DNA of 64,000 nucleotides from Tetragonia tetragonoides. Taxonomy: Eukaryota > Streptophyta > Magnoliopsida > Caryophyllales > Aizoaceae. The stretch covers positions 12,063,000 to 12,126,999 of the forward strand of contig CM076145.1 of the NCBI GenBank assembly GCA_038025085.1, given 5' to 3'. Below, piece after piece: positions 12,428 to 24,734 of the stretch. A program made the translations under genes and the position numbers. Numbering within the stretch: position 1 is the first letter of the stretch; each line of letters begins with the position of its first letter. Below the pieces are notes generated by a model. The model saw only the letters and a program-made list of their open reading frames with translations, was not told where the DNA came from and did no database searches.

Positions 12428-12859
12428 ATCATTGAAAAAATGATAGAAAACTACAAAGTGTATACATTGTTCAGAGTTGAGTTAGTACCATTTAGCATGT
12501 GTTATATACGCGTAAAGGATTAATTCCTTGCGTTTCTGCTTTGTGCTTGATCTTTCTCTTGGATAGTCATAGCTTTGAGGACTAACATGGTGGTGCGTTA
12601 AATATGAACCCAGGACTGAACTTTGCTGCTTCAGTGGTGCGAAGATATCTCCTGTAAGGGGTTTCATGTATGCTTCAGGTAAGCTAAAGTGGCGACTTGA
12701 ATATGCATTGGTGCAGTGTCATATTTAGTGTTAGCTTTTGCATCAGTAACCTTGATTCTACCTCGAATTTGATTCTGCCTCTGTTTTCCTTACTTGTTCA
12801 ATTCATGGGTGTATCAATTAGAAGAGCTGCTTGGTTTATTGGCAAAGGTTCACATGCAC
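12428..12859 (-). other. 432-bp non-satellite segment, copy 1 (inverted)
   Basis: Unique-looking sequence interrupting the satellite; two further copies lie in plus orientation at 48717-49148 and 52721-53152. Its longest open frame (12482-12667, minus strand) would give 61 residues starting MKPLTGDIFAPLKQQ and ending in a lysine/arginine-rich stretch. In the same direction the frame is preceded by GCCACTTTAG, which resembles an intron acceptor, so it may be a captured exon and intron piece. I do not recognise the source gene. No terminal repeats or target-site duplication are visible. The satellite flanks overlap by about 50 bp of monomer sequence, which is not a simple clean insertion. This copy has an intact AATGCAAACAAAGCATTTGG flank and may be nearest the original state. 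Confidence 0.8.
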
Positions 12860-13668
12860 CCAAATGCTTTGTTTGCATTCATTTGAGTGAGAAACTACAC
12901 CAAGGATGTTTACAAGTACAAACAAGCTTTAACTCCACCTTTTGAATGCATTTACGCGTTTTAACAGCTCTTACATCTAGGGTGAAAGAGACTGAGTTCT
13001 TTTGTGTTGTATATTAAGAGAAAGCACCCAAATGCTTTGTTTGCATTCATTTGAGGGAGAAACTACACCAAGGATGTTTACAACTACAAACAAGCTTCAA
13101 CTCAAGCTTTTGAAAGCATTTACGCGTTTTAAAACCTCATACGACTAGGGTGAAAGAGATTGAGGTCTTTTGTGTTGTATATTAAGAGAAAGCACCCACA
13201 TGCTTTGTTTGCATTCATTTCAGTGAGAAAATACACCAAGAATGTTTACAAGTACAAACAAGCTTCAACTCAAGCTTTTGAATGTATTTACGCGTTTTAA
13301 CAGCTCTTACGACTAGGGTGATAGAGATTGAGTTCTTTAGTGTTGTTCATTAAGAGAAAGCATCCAAATGTTTTGTTTGCATTCATTTGAGTGTGAAACT
13401 ACACCTAGGATGTTTAATTGTACAAACATGCTTCAACTCAAGCTTTTGAATGCATTTACGCGTTTTAAAAGCTCATACGAGTAGGGTGAAAGAGATTTGA
13501 GTTCTATTGTGTTGTACATTAAGAGAAAGCATCCAAATACTTTGTTCGGATACATTTGAGTGTGAAACTGCACCTAGGATGTTTACAAGTACAAACAAGC
13601 TTCAACTCAAGCTTTTGAATGCATTTACGCGTTTTGAAAGCTCATACGAGTAGGGTGAACGAGATTTG
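12860..13668 (-). repeat. Inverted satellite stretch
   Basis: Reverse-complement monomers from CCAAATGCTTTGTTTGC to TAGGGTGAACGAGATTTGAG. The last two monomers belong to the CCTAGG subfamily (CACCTAGGATGTTTA, AGCATCCAAATAC, GAGTAGGGTG). Plus orientation resumes with GCTTGTTTGTGATTG. Confidence 0.88.
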
Positions 13669-14160
13669 AGCTTGTTTGTGATTGTAAACATCCTTGGTGT
13701 AGTTAAAGCTTGTTTGTACTTGTAAACATCCTTGGTGTAGTTTCTCACTCAAATGAATGCAAACAAAGCATTTGGGTGCTTTCTCTTAATATACAACACA
13801 AAAGAACTCAATCTTTTTCACCCTAGTCATATGAGCTTTTAAAACGCGTAAATGCATTCAAAAGGTGGAGTTAAAGCTTGTTTGTACTTGTAAACATCCT
13901 TGGTGTAGTTTCTCACTCAAATGAATGCAAACAAAGCATTTGGGTGCTTTCTCTTAATATACGACACAAAAGACCTCAATCTCTTTCACCCTAGTCATAT
14001 GAGCTTTTAAAACGCGTAAATACATTCAAAAGCTTGAGTTGAAGCTTTTTTGTACTTATAAACATCCTTGGTGTAGTTTTTCACTCCAATGAATGCAAAC
14101 AAAGGTTTTGGGTGCTTTCTCTGAAAATACAACACAAAAGAACTCAATCTCTTTCACCCT
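13669..14160 (+). repeat. Plus-strand satellite leading into the HOR array
   Basis: About three monomers in plus orientation. They are satellite, but their variants (for example TTTCTCTGAAAATACAAC just before 14160) differ from what precedes later HOR units, so the regular array begins after them. Confidence 0.85.
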
Positions 14161-15662
14161 AGTCGTATGAGGTTATAAAACGCGTATATGCATTCAAAAG
14201 CTTGAGTTGAAGCTTGTTTGTACTTGTAAACATCCTTGGTTAAGTTTCTCACTCAAATGAATGCAAACAAAGCATTTGGGTGCTTTCTCTTAATATACAA
14301 CACAAAAGAACTCAATCTTTTTCACCGTAGTCATATCGGCTTTTAAAACGCGTAAATGCATTCAAAAGCTTGAGTTTAAGATTGTTTGTACTTGTAAACA
14401 TCTTTGGTGTAGTTTCTCACTCAAATAAATGCAAAGAAAACATTTGGGTGCGTTCTCTTAATATACAACACAAAAGAACTCAATCTCATTCACCCTTGTC
14501 GTATGAGCTTTTAAAACTCTTAAATGCATTCAAAAGCTTGAGTTCAAGCTTGTTTGTAATTGTAAACATCCTTGGGGTAGTTTCACACTCAAATGAATGC
14601 AAAGAAACCATTTGGGTGCTTTCTCAGAAAATACAACACAAAAGAACTCAATCTCTTTCACCGTACTCGTAAGAGCTGTTAAAACGCGTAAATACATTCA
14701 AACGCTTGAGTTGAAACTTGTTTGTACTTGTAAACATCCTTGATGTAGTTTCTCACTGAAATGAATGCAAACAAACCAGTTGGGTGATTTCTCTTAATAT
14801 ACAACACAAAAGAACTCAATCTCTTTTCGCCTAGTCGTAAGAGTTGTTAAAACGCGTAAATGCATTCAAAAGCTTGAGTTGAAACTTGTTTGTACTTGTA
14901 AACATCCTTGGTGTAGTTTCTCACTGAAATGAATGCAAACAAACCAGTTGGGTGATTTCTCTTAATATACAACACAAAAGAACTCAATCTCTTTCACCCT
15001 AGTTGTAAGAGCTGTTAAAATGCGTAAATGCATTCAAAAGGTGGAGTTAAAGCTTGTTTGTGCTTGTAAACATCCTTGGTGTAGTTTCTCACTCAAATGA
15101 ATGCAAACAAAGCATTTGGGTGCTTTCTCTTAATATACAACACAAAAGAACTCAATCTCTTTCACCCTAGTTGTAAGAGCTCTTAAAATGCGTAAATGCA
15201 TTCAAAAGGTGGAGTTTGTACTAGTAAACATCCTTGGTGTAGTTTCTCACTCAAATGAATGCAAACAAAGCATTTGGGTGCTTTCTCTAAATATACAACA
15301 CAAAAGAACTCAATATCTTTCACCCTAGTTGTAAGAGCTAATAAAAAGCGTAAATGCATTCAAAAGGTGGAGTTGAAGCTTGTTTGTACTAGTAAACATC
15401 CTTGGTGTAGTTTCTCACTCAAATGAATGCAAACAAAGCATTTGGGTGCTTTCTCTTAAAATACAACACAAAAGAACTCAATCTCTTTCACCCTAGATGT
15501 AAGAGCTGTTAAAACGCGTAAATGCATTCAAAAGGTGGAGTTAAAGCTTGTTTGTACTTGTAAACATCCTTGGTGTAGTTTCTCACTCAAATGAATGCAA
15601 ACAAAGCATTTGGGTGCTTTCTCTTAATATACAACACAAAAGACCTCAATCTCTTTCACCCT
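14161..15662 (+). repeat. HOR copy 1 (type A, 1502 bp)
   Basis: Type A variants: CATTCACCCTTG, CACCGTACTCG, CCTTGATGTAGTTTCTC and TTTCTCTAAATATAC. A 10-bp deletion near 15211 gives GGTGGAGTTTGTACTAG where other copies read GGAGTTGAAGCTTGTTTGTAC. Its first monomer has CATTCAAAAGC and ACAAAGCATTTGG where others have CATTTAAAAGC and ACAAAACATTTGG, as expected for an edge copy. Confidence 0.9.
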
Positions 15663-17174
15663 AGTCGTATGAGGTTATAAAACGCGTATATGCATTTAAA
15701 AGCTTGAGTTGAAGCTTGTTTGTACTTGTAAACATCCTTGGTTAAGTTTCTCACTCAAATGAATGCAAACAAAACATTTGGGTGCTTTCTCTTAACATAC
15801 AACACAAAAGAACTCAATCTTTTTCACCGTAGTCATATCGGCTTTTAAAACGCGTAAATGCATTCAAAAGCTTGAGTTTAAGATTGTTTGTACTTGTAAA
15901 CATCTTTGGTGTAGTTTCTCACTCAAATGAATGCAAGGAAAACATTTGGGTGCGTTCTCTTAATATACAACACAAAAGAACTCAATCTCATTCACTCTTG
16001 TCGTATGAGCTTTTAAAACTCTTAAATGCATTCAAAATCTTGAGTTCAAGCTTGTTTGTAATTGTAAACATCCTTGGGGTAGTTTCACACTCAAATGAAT
16101 GCAAAGAAACCATTTGGGTGCTTTCTCAGAAAATACAACACAAAAGAACTCAATCTCTTTCACCCTACTCGTAAGAGCTGTTAAAACGCGTAAATACATT
16201 AAAACGCTTGAGTTGAAACTTGTTTGTACTTGTAAACATCCTTGGTGTAGTTTATCACTGAAATGAATGCAAACAAACAAGTTGGGTGATTTCTCTTAAT
16301 ATACAACACAAAAGAACTCAATCTCTTTTCGCCTAGTCGTAAGAGTTGTTAAAACGCGTAAATGCATTCAAAAGCTTGAGTTGAAACTTGTTTGTACTTG
16401 TAAACATCCTTGGTGTAGTTTCTCACTGAAATGAATGCAAACAAACCAGTTGGGTGATTTCTCTTAATATACAACACAAAAGAACTCAATCTCTTTCACC
16501 CTAGTTGTAAGAGCTGTTAAAATGCGTAAATGCATTCAAAAGGTGGAGTTAAAGCTTGTTTGTGCTTGTAAACATCCTTGGTGTAGTTTCTCACTCAAAT
16601 GAATGCAAACAAAGCATTTGGGTGCTTTCTCTTAATATACAACACAAAAGAACTCAATCTCTTTCACCCTAGTTGTAAGAGCTCTTAAAATGCGTAAATG
16701 CATTCAAAAGGTGGAGTTGAAGCTTGTTTGTACTAGTAAACATCCTTGGTGTAGTTTCTCCCTCAAATGAATGCAAACAAAGCATTTGGGTGCTTTCTCT
16801 TAATATACAACACAAAAGAACTCAATATCTTTCACCCTAGTTGTAAGAGCTAATAAAAAGCGTAAATGCATTCAAAAGGTGGAGTTGAAGCTTGTTTGTA
16901 CTAGTAAACATCCTTGGTGTAGTTTCTCACTCAAATGAATGCAAACAAAGCATTTGGGTGCTTTCTCTTAAAATACAACACAAAAGAACTCAATCTCTTT
17001 CACCCTAGATGTAAGAGCTGTTAAAACGCGTAAATGCATTCAAAAGGTGGAGTTAAAGCTTGTTTGTACTTGTAAACATCCTTGGTGTAGTTTCTCACTC
17101 AAATGAATGCAAACAAAGCATTTGGGTGCTTTCTCTTAATATACAACACAAAAGACCTCAATCTCTTTCACCCT
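15663..17174 (+). repeat. HOR copy 2 (type B)
   Basis: Type B variants: CATTCACTCTTG, CACCCTACTCG, CCTTGGTGTAGTTTATC and GTTTCTCCCTCAAATG. Private changes are CTCTTAACATAC, AATGCAAGGAAAAC, ACATTAAAACGCTTG and ACAAACAAGTTGGG. Confidence 0.9.
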
Positions 17175-18686
17175 AGTCGTATGAGGTTATAAAACGCGTA
17201 TATGCATTTAAAAGCTTGAGTTGAAGCTTGTTTGTACTTGTAAACATCCTTGGTTAAGTTTCTCACTCAAATGAATGCAAACAAAACATTTGGGTGCTTT
17301 CTCTTAATATACAACACAAAAGAACTCAATCTTTTTCACCGTAGTCATATCGGCTTTTAAAACGCGTAAATGCATTCAAAAGCTTGAGTTTAAGATTGTT
17401 TGTACTTGTAAACATCTTTGGTGTAGTTTCTCACTCAAATGAATGCAAAGAAAACATTTGGGTGCGTTCTCTTAATATACAACACAAAAGAACTCAATCT
17501 CATTCACCCTTGTCGTATGAGCTTTTAAAACTCTTAAATGCATTCAAAATCTTGAGTTCAAGCTTGTTTGTAATTGTAAACATCCTTGGGGTAGTTTCAC
17601 ACTCAAATGAATGCAAAGAAACCATTTGGGTGCTTTCTCAGAAAATACAACACAAAAGAACTCAATCTCTTTCACCGTACTCGTAAGAGCTGTTAAAACG
17701 CGTAAATACATTCAAACGCTTGAGTTGAAACTTGTTTGTACTTGTAAACATCCTTGATGTAGTTTCTCACTGAAATGAATGCAAACAAACCAGTTGGGTG
17801 ATTTCTCTTAATATACAACACAAAAGAACTCAATCTCTTTTCGCCTAGTCGTAAGAGTTGTTAAAACGCGTAAATGCATTCAAAAGCTTGAGTTGAAACT
17901 TGTTTGTACTTGTAAACATCCTTGGTGTAGTTTCTCACTGAAATGAATGCAAACAAACCAGTTGGGTGATTTCTCTTAATATACAACACAAAAGAACTCA
18001 ATCTCTTTCACCCTAGTTGTAAGAGCTGTTAAAATGCGTAAATGCATTCAAAAGGTGGAGTTAAAGCTTGTTTGTGCTTGTAAACATCCTTGGTGTAGTT
18101 TCTCACTCAAATGAATGCAAACAAAGCATTTGGGTGCTTTCTCTTAATATACAACACAAAAGAACTCAATCTCTTTCACCCTAGTTGTAAGAGCTCTTAA
18201 AATGCGTAAATGCATTCAAAAGGTGGAGTTGAAGCTTGTTTGTACTAGTAAACATCCTTGGTGTAGTTTCTCACTCAAATGAATGCAAACAAAGCATTTG
18301 GGTGCTTTCTCTAAATATACAACACAAAAGAACTCAATATCTTTCACCCTAGTTGTAAGAGCTAATAAAAAGCGTAAATGCATTCAAAAGGTGGAGTTGA
18401 AGCTTGTTTGTACTAGTAAACATCCTTGGTGTAGTTTCTCACTCAAATGAATGCAAACAAAGCATTTGGGTGCTTTCTCTTAAAATACAACACAAAAGAA
18501 CTCAATCTCTTTCACCCTAGATGTAAGAGCTGTTAAAACGCGTAAATGCATTCAAAAGGTGGAGTTAAAGCTTGTTTGTACTTGTAAACATCCTTGGTGT
18601 AGTTTCTCACTCAAATGAATGCAAACAAAGCATTTGGGTGCTTTCTCTTAATATACAACACAAAAGACCTCAATCTCTTTCACCCT
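17175..18686 (+). repeat. HOR copy 3 (type A)
   Basis: Carries the full type A set, including CACCGTACTCG, CCTTGATGTAG and TTTCTCTAAATATAC near 18310. Confidence 0.9.
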
Positions 18687-20198
18687 AGTCGTATGAGGTT
18701 ATAAAACGCGTATATGCATTTAAAAGCTTGAGTTGAAGCTTGTTTGTACTTGTAAACATCCTTGGTTAAGTTTCTCACTCAAATGAATGCAAACAAAACA
18801 TTTGGGTGCTTTCTCTTAATATACAACACAAAAGAACTCAATCTTTTTCACCGTAGTCATATCGGCTTTTAAAACGCGTAAATGCATTCAAAAGCTTGAG
18901 TTTAAGATTGTTTGTACTTGTAAACATCTTTGGTGTAGTTTCTCACTCAAATGAATGCAAAGAAAACATTTGGGTGCGTTCTCTTAATATACAACACAAA
19001 AGAACTCAATCTCATTCACTCTTGTCGTATGAGCTTTTAAAACTCTTAAATGCATTCAAAATCTTGAGTTCAAGCTTGTTTGTAATTGTAAACATCCTTG
19101 GGGTAGTTTCACACTCAAATGAATGCAAAGAAACCATTTGGGTGCTTTCTCAGAAAATACAACACAAAAGAACTCAATCTCTTTCACCCTACTCGTAAGA
19201 GCTGTTAAAACGCGTAAATACATTCAAACGCTTGAGTTGAAACTTGTTTGTACTTGTAAACATCCTTGGTGTAGTTTATCACTGAAATGAATGCAAACAA
19301 ACCAGTTGGGTGATTTCTCTTAATATACAACACAAAAGAACTCAATCTCTTTTCGCCTAGTCGTAAGAGTTGTTAAAACGCGTAAATGCATTCAAAAGCT
19401 TGAGTTGAAACTTGTTTGTACTTGTAAACATCCTTGGTGTAGTTTCTCACTGAAATGAATGCAAACAAACCAGTTGGGTGATTTCTCTTAATATACAACA
19501 CAAAAGAACTCAATCTCTTTCACCCTAGTTGTAAGAGCTGTTAAAATGCGTAAATGCATTCAAAAGGTGGAGTTAAAGCTTGTTTGTGCTTGTAAACATC
19601 CTTGGTGTAGTTTCTCACTCAAATGAATGCAAACAAAGCATTTGGGTGCTTTCTCTTAATATACAACACAAAAGAACTCAATCTCTTTCACCCTAGTTGT
19701 AAGAGCTCTTAAAATGCGTAAATGCATTCAAAAGGTGGAGTTGAAGCTTGTTTGTACTAGTAAACATCCTTGGTGTAGTTTCTCCCTCAAATGAATGCAA
19801 ACAAAGCATTTGGGTGCTTTCTCTTAATATACAACACAAAAGAACTCAATATCTTTCACCCTAGTTGTAAGAGCTAATAAAAAGCGTAAATGCATTCAAA
19901 AGGTGGAGTTGAAGCTTGTTTGTACTAGTAAACATCCTTGGTGTAGTTTCTCACTCAAATGAATGCAAACAAAGCATTTGGGTGCTTTCTCTTAAAATAC
20001 AACACAAAAGAACTCAATCTCTTTCACCCTAGATGTAAGAGCTGTTAAAACGCGTAAATGCATTCAAAAGGTGGAGTTAAAGCTTGTTTGTACTTGTAAA
20101 CATCCTTGGTGTAGTTTCTCACTCAAATGAATGCAAACAAAGCATTTGGGTGCTTTCTCTTAATATACAACACAAAAGACCTCAATCTCTTTCACCCT
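18687..20198 (+). repeat. HOR copy 4 (type B)
   Basis: Carries the type B set: CATTCACTCTTG, CACCCTACTCG, TAGTTTATCACTG and TCTCCCTCAAATG. Confidence 0.9.
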
Positions 20199-21710
20199 AG
20201 TCGTATGAGGTTATAAAACGCGTATATGCATTTAAAAGCTTGAGTTGAAGCTTGTTTGTACTTGTAAACATCCTTGGTTAAGTTTCTCACTCAAATGAAT
20301 GCAAACAAAACATTTGGGTGCTTTCTCTTAATATACAACACAAAAGAACTCAATCTTTTTCACCGTAGTCATATCGGCTTTTAAAACGCGTAAATGCATT
20401 CAAAAGCTTGAGTTTAAGATTGTTTGTACTTGTAAACATCTTTGGTGTAGTTTCTCACTCAAATGAATGCAAAGAAAACATTTGGGTGCGTTCTCTTAAT
20501 ATACAACACAAAAGAACTCAATCTCATTCACCCTTGTCGTATGAGCTTTTAAAACTCTTAAATGCATTCAAAATCTTGAGTTCAAGCTTGTTTGTAATTG
20601 TAAACATCCTTGGGGTAGTTTCACACTCAAATGAATGCAAAGAAACCATTTGGGTGCTTTCTCAGAAAATACAACACAAAAGAACTCAATCTCTTTCACC
20701 GTACTCGTAAGAGCTGTTAAAACGCGTAAATACATTCAAACGCTTGAGTTGAAACTTGTTTGTACTTGTAAACATCCTTGATGTAGTTTCTCACTGAAAT
20801 GAATGCAAACAAACCAGTTGGGTGATTTCTCTTAATATACAACACAAAAGAACTCAATCTCTTTTCGCCTAGTCGTAAGAGTTGTTAAAACGCGTAAATG
20901 CATTCAAAAGCTTGAGTTGAAACTTGTTTGTACTTGTAAACATCCTTGGTGTAGTTTCTCACTGAAATGAATGCAAACAAACCAGTTGGGTGATTTCTCT
21001 TACTATACAACACAAAAGAACTCAATCTCTTTCACCCTAGTTGTAAGAGCTGTTAAAATGCGTAAATGCATTCAAAAGGTGGAGTTAAAGCTTGTTTGTG
21101 CTTGTAAACATCCTTGGTGTAGTTTCTCACTCAAATGAATGCAAACAAAGCATTTGGGTGCTTTCTCTTAATATACAACACAAAAGAACTCAATCTCTTT
21201 CACCCTAGTTGTAAGAGCTCTTAAAATGCGTAAATGCATTCAAAAGGTGGAGTTGAAGCTTGTTTGTACTAGTAAACATCCTTGGTGTAGTTTCTCACTC
21301 AAATGAATGCAAACAAAGCATTTGGGTGCTTTCTCTAAATATACAACACAAAAGAACTCAATATCTTTCACCCTAGTTGTAAGAGCTAATAAAAAGCGTA
21401 AATGCATTCAAAAGGTGGAGTTGAAGCTTGTTTGTACTAGTAAACATCCTTGGTGTAGTTTCTCACTCAAATGAATGCAAACAAAGCATTTGGGTGCTTT
21501 CTCTTAAAATACAACACAAAAGAACTCAATCTCTTTCACCCTAGATGTAAGAGCTGTTAAAACGCGTAAATGCATTCAAAAGGTGGAGTTAAAGCTTGTT
21601 TGTACTTGTAAACATCCTTGGTGTAGTTTCTCACTCAAATGAATGCAAACAAAGCATTTGGGTGCTTTCTCTTAATATACAACACAAAAGACCTCAATCT
21701 CTTTCACCCT
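20199..21710 (+). repeat. HOR copy 5 (type A)
   Basis: Third type A copy. Private change: TTTCTCTTACTATACAAC near 21000 in place of TTAATATAC. Confidence 0.9.
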
Positions 21711-23222
21711 AGTCGTATGAGGTTATAAAACGCGTATATGCATTTAAAAGCTTGAGTTGAAGCTTGTTTGTACTTGTAAACATCCTTGGTTAAGTTTCTC
21801 ACTCAAATGAATGCAAACAAAACATTTGGGTGCTTTCTCCTAATATACAACACAAAAGAACTCAATCTTTTTCACCGTAGTCATATCGGCTTTTAAAACG
21901 CGTAAATGCATTCAAACGCTTGAGTTTAAGATTGTTTGTACTTGTAAACATCTTTGGTGTAGTTTCTCACTCAAATGAATGCAAAGAAAACATTTGGGTG
22001 CGTTCTCTTAATATACAACACAAAAGAACTCGATCTCATTCACTCTTGTCGTATGAGCTTTTAAAACTCTTAAATGCATTCAAAATCTTGAGTTCAAGCT
22101 TGTTTGTAATTGTAAACATCCTTGGGGTAGTTTCACACTCAAATGAATGCAAAGAAACCATTTGGGTGCTTTCTCAGAAAATACAACACAAAAGAACTCA
22201 ATCTCTTTCACCCTACTCGTAAGAGCTGTTAAAACGCGTAAATACATTCAAACGCTTGAGTTGAAACTTGTTTGTACTTGTAAACATCCTTGGTGTAGTT
22301 TATCACTGAAATGAATGCAAACAAACCAGTTGGGTGATTTCTCTTAATATACAACACAAAAGAACTCAATCTCTTTTCGCCTAGTCGTAAGAGTTGTTAA
22401 AACGCGTAAATGCATTCAAAAGCTTGAGTTGAAACTTGTTTGTACTTGTAAACATCCTTGGTGTAGTTTCTCACTGAAATGAATGCAAACAAACCAGTTG
22501 GGTGATTTCTCTTAATATACAACACAAAAGAACTCAATCTCTTTCACCCTAGTTGTAAGAGCTGTTAAAATGCGTAAATGCATTCAAAAGGTGGAGTTAA
22601 AGCTTGTTTGTGCTTGTAAACATCCTTGGTGTAGTTTCTCACTCAAATGAATGCAAACAAAGCATTTGGGTGCTTTCTCTTAATATACAACACAAAAGAA
22701 CTCAATCTCTTTCACCCTAGTTGTAAGAGCTCTTAAAATGCGTAAATGCATTCAAAAGGTGGAGTTGAAGCTTGTTTGTACTAGTAAACATCCTTGGTGT
22801 AGTTTCTCCCTCAAATGAATGCAAACAAAGCATTTGGGTGCTTTCTCTTAATATACAACACAAAAGAACTCAATATCTTTCACCCTAGTTGTAAGAGCTA
22901 ATAAAAAGCGTAAATGCATTCAAAAGGTGGAGTTGAAGCTTGTTTGTACTAGTAAACATCCTTGGTGTAGTTTCTCACTCAAATGAATGCAAACAAAGCA
23001 TTTGGGTGCTTTCTCTTAAAATACAACACAAAAGAACTCAATCTCTTTCACCCTAGATGTAAGAGCTGTTAAAACGCGTAAATGCATTCAAAAGGTGGAG
23101 TTAAAGCTTGTTTGTACTTGTAAACATCCTTGGTGTAGTTTCTCACTCAAATGAATGCAAACAAAGCATTTGGGTGCTTTCTCTTAATATACAACACAAA
23201 AGACCTCAATCTCTTTCACCCT
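21711..23222 (+). repeat. HOR copy 6 (type B)
   Basis: Type B with new changes TTTCTCCTAATATAC in monomer 1, GAACTCGATCTCATTC in monomer 3 (shared only with copy 7) and a private CATTCAAACGCTTGAGTTTAAG. Confidence 0.9.
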
Positions 23223-24734
23223 AGTCGTATGAGGTTATAAAACGCGTATATGCATTTAAAAGCTTGAGTTGAAGCTTGTTTGTACTTGTAAACATCCTTG
23301 GTTAAGTTTCTCACTCAAATGAATGCAAACAAAACATTTGGGTGCTTTCTCCTAATATACAACACAAAAGAACTCAATCTTTTTCACCGTAGTCATATCG
23401 GCTTTTAAAACGCGTAAATGCATTCAAAAGCTTGAGTTTAAGATTGTTTGTACTTGTAAACATCTTTGGTGTAGTTTCTCACTCAAATGAATGCAAAGAA
23501 AACATTTGGGTGCGTTCTCTTAATATACAACACAAAAGAACTCGATCTCATTCACTCTTGTCGTATGAGCTTTTAAAACTCTTAAATGCATTCAAAATCT
23601 TGAGTTCAAGCTTGTTTGTAATTGTAAACATCCTTGGGGTAGTTTCACACTCAAATGAATGCAAAGAAACCATTTGGGTGCTTTCTCAGAAAATACAACA
23701 CAAAAGAACTCAATCTCTTTCACCCTACTCGTAAGAGCTGTTAAAACGCGTAAATACATTCAAACGCTTGAGTTGAAACTTGTTTGTACTTGTAAACATC
23801 CTTGGTGTAGTTTATCACTGAAATGAATGCAAACAAACCAGTTGGGTGATTTCTCTTAATATACAACACAAAAGAACTCAATCTCTTTTCGCCTAGTCGT
23901 AAGAGTTGTTAAAACGCGTAAATGCATTCAAAAGCTTGAGTTGAAACTTGTTTGTACTTGTAAACATCCTTGGTGTAGTTTCTCACTGAAATGAATGCAA
24001 ACAAACCAGTTGGGTGATTTCTCTTAATATACAACACAAAAGAACTCAATCTCTTTCACCCTAGTTGTAAGAGCTGTTAAAATGCGTAAATGCATTCAAA
24101 AGGTGGAGTTAAAGCTTGTTTGTGCTTGTAAACATCCTTGGTGTAGTTTCTCACTCAAATGAATGCAAACAAAGCATTTGGGTGCTTTCTCTTAATATAC
24201 AACACAAAAGAACTCAATCTCTTTCACCCTAGTTGTAAGAGCTCTTAAAATGCGTAAATGCATTCAAAAGGTGGAGTTGAAGCTTGTTTGTACTAGTAAA
24301 CATCCTTGGTGTAGTTTCTCCCTCAAATGAATGCAAACAAAGCATTTGGGTGCTTTCTCTTAATATACAACACAAAAGAACTCAATATCTTTCACCCTAG
24401 TTGTAAGAGCTAATAAAAAGCGTAAATGCATTCAAAAGGTGGAGTTGAAGCTTGTTTGTACTAGTAAACATCCTTGGTGTAGTTTCTCACTCAAATGAAT
24501 GCAAACAAAGCATTTGGGTGCTTTCTCTTAAAATACAACACAAAAGAACTCAATCTCTTTCACCCTAGATGTAAGAGCTGTTAAAACGCGTAAATGCATT
24601 CAAAAGGTGGAGTTAAAGCTTGTTTGTACTTGTAAACATCCTTGGTGTAGTTTCTCACTCAAATGAATGCAAACAAAGCATTTGGGTGCTTTCTCTTAAT
24701 ATACAACACAAAAGACCTCAATCTCTTTCACCCT
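23223..24734 (+). repeat. HOR copy 7 (type B)
   Basis: Shares CTCCTAATATAC and GAACTCGATCTC with copy 6, pointing to duplication of a single unit between them. Confidence 0.9.

Noticed and set aside
15872..16174. A 100-codon open frame repeated in every HOR unit (also at 14370, 17384, 18896 and so on to 38154)
   Set aside because: It spans two monomers in a frame kept open because 168 is a multiple of 3. Its translation is an internally repeated satellite product with no start context, domain or codon pattern, and it recurs only because the HOR recurs.
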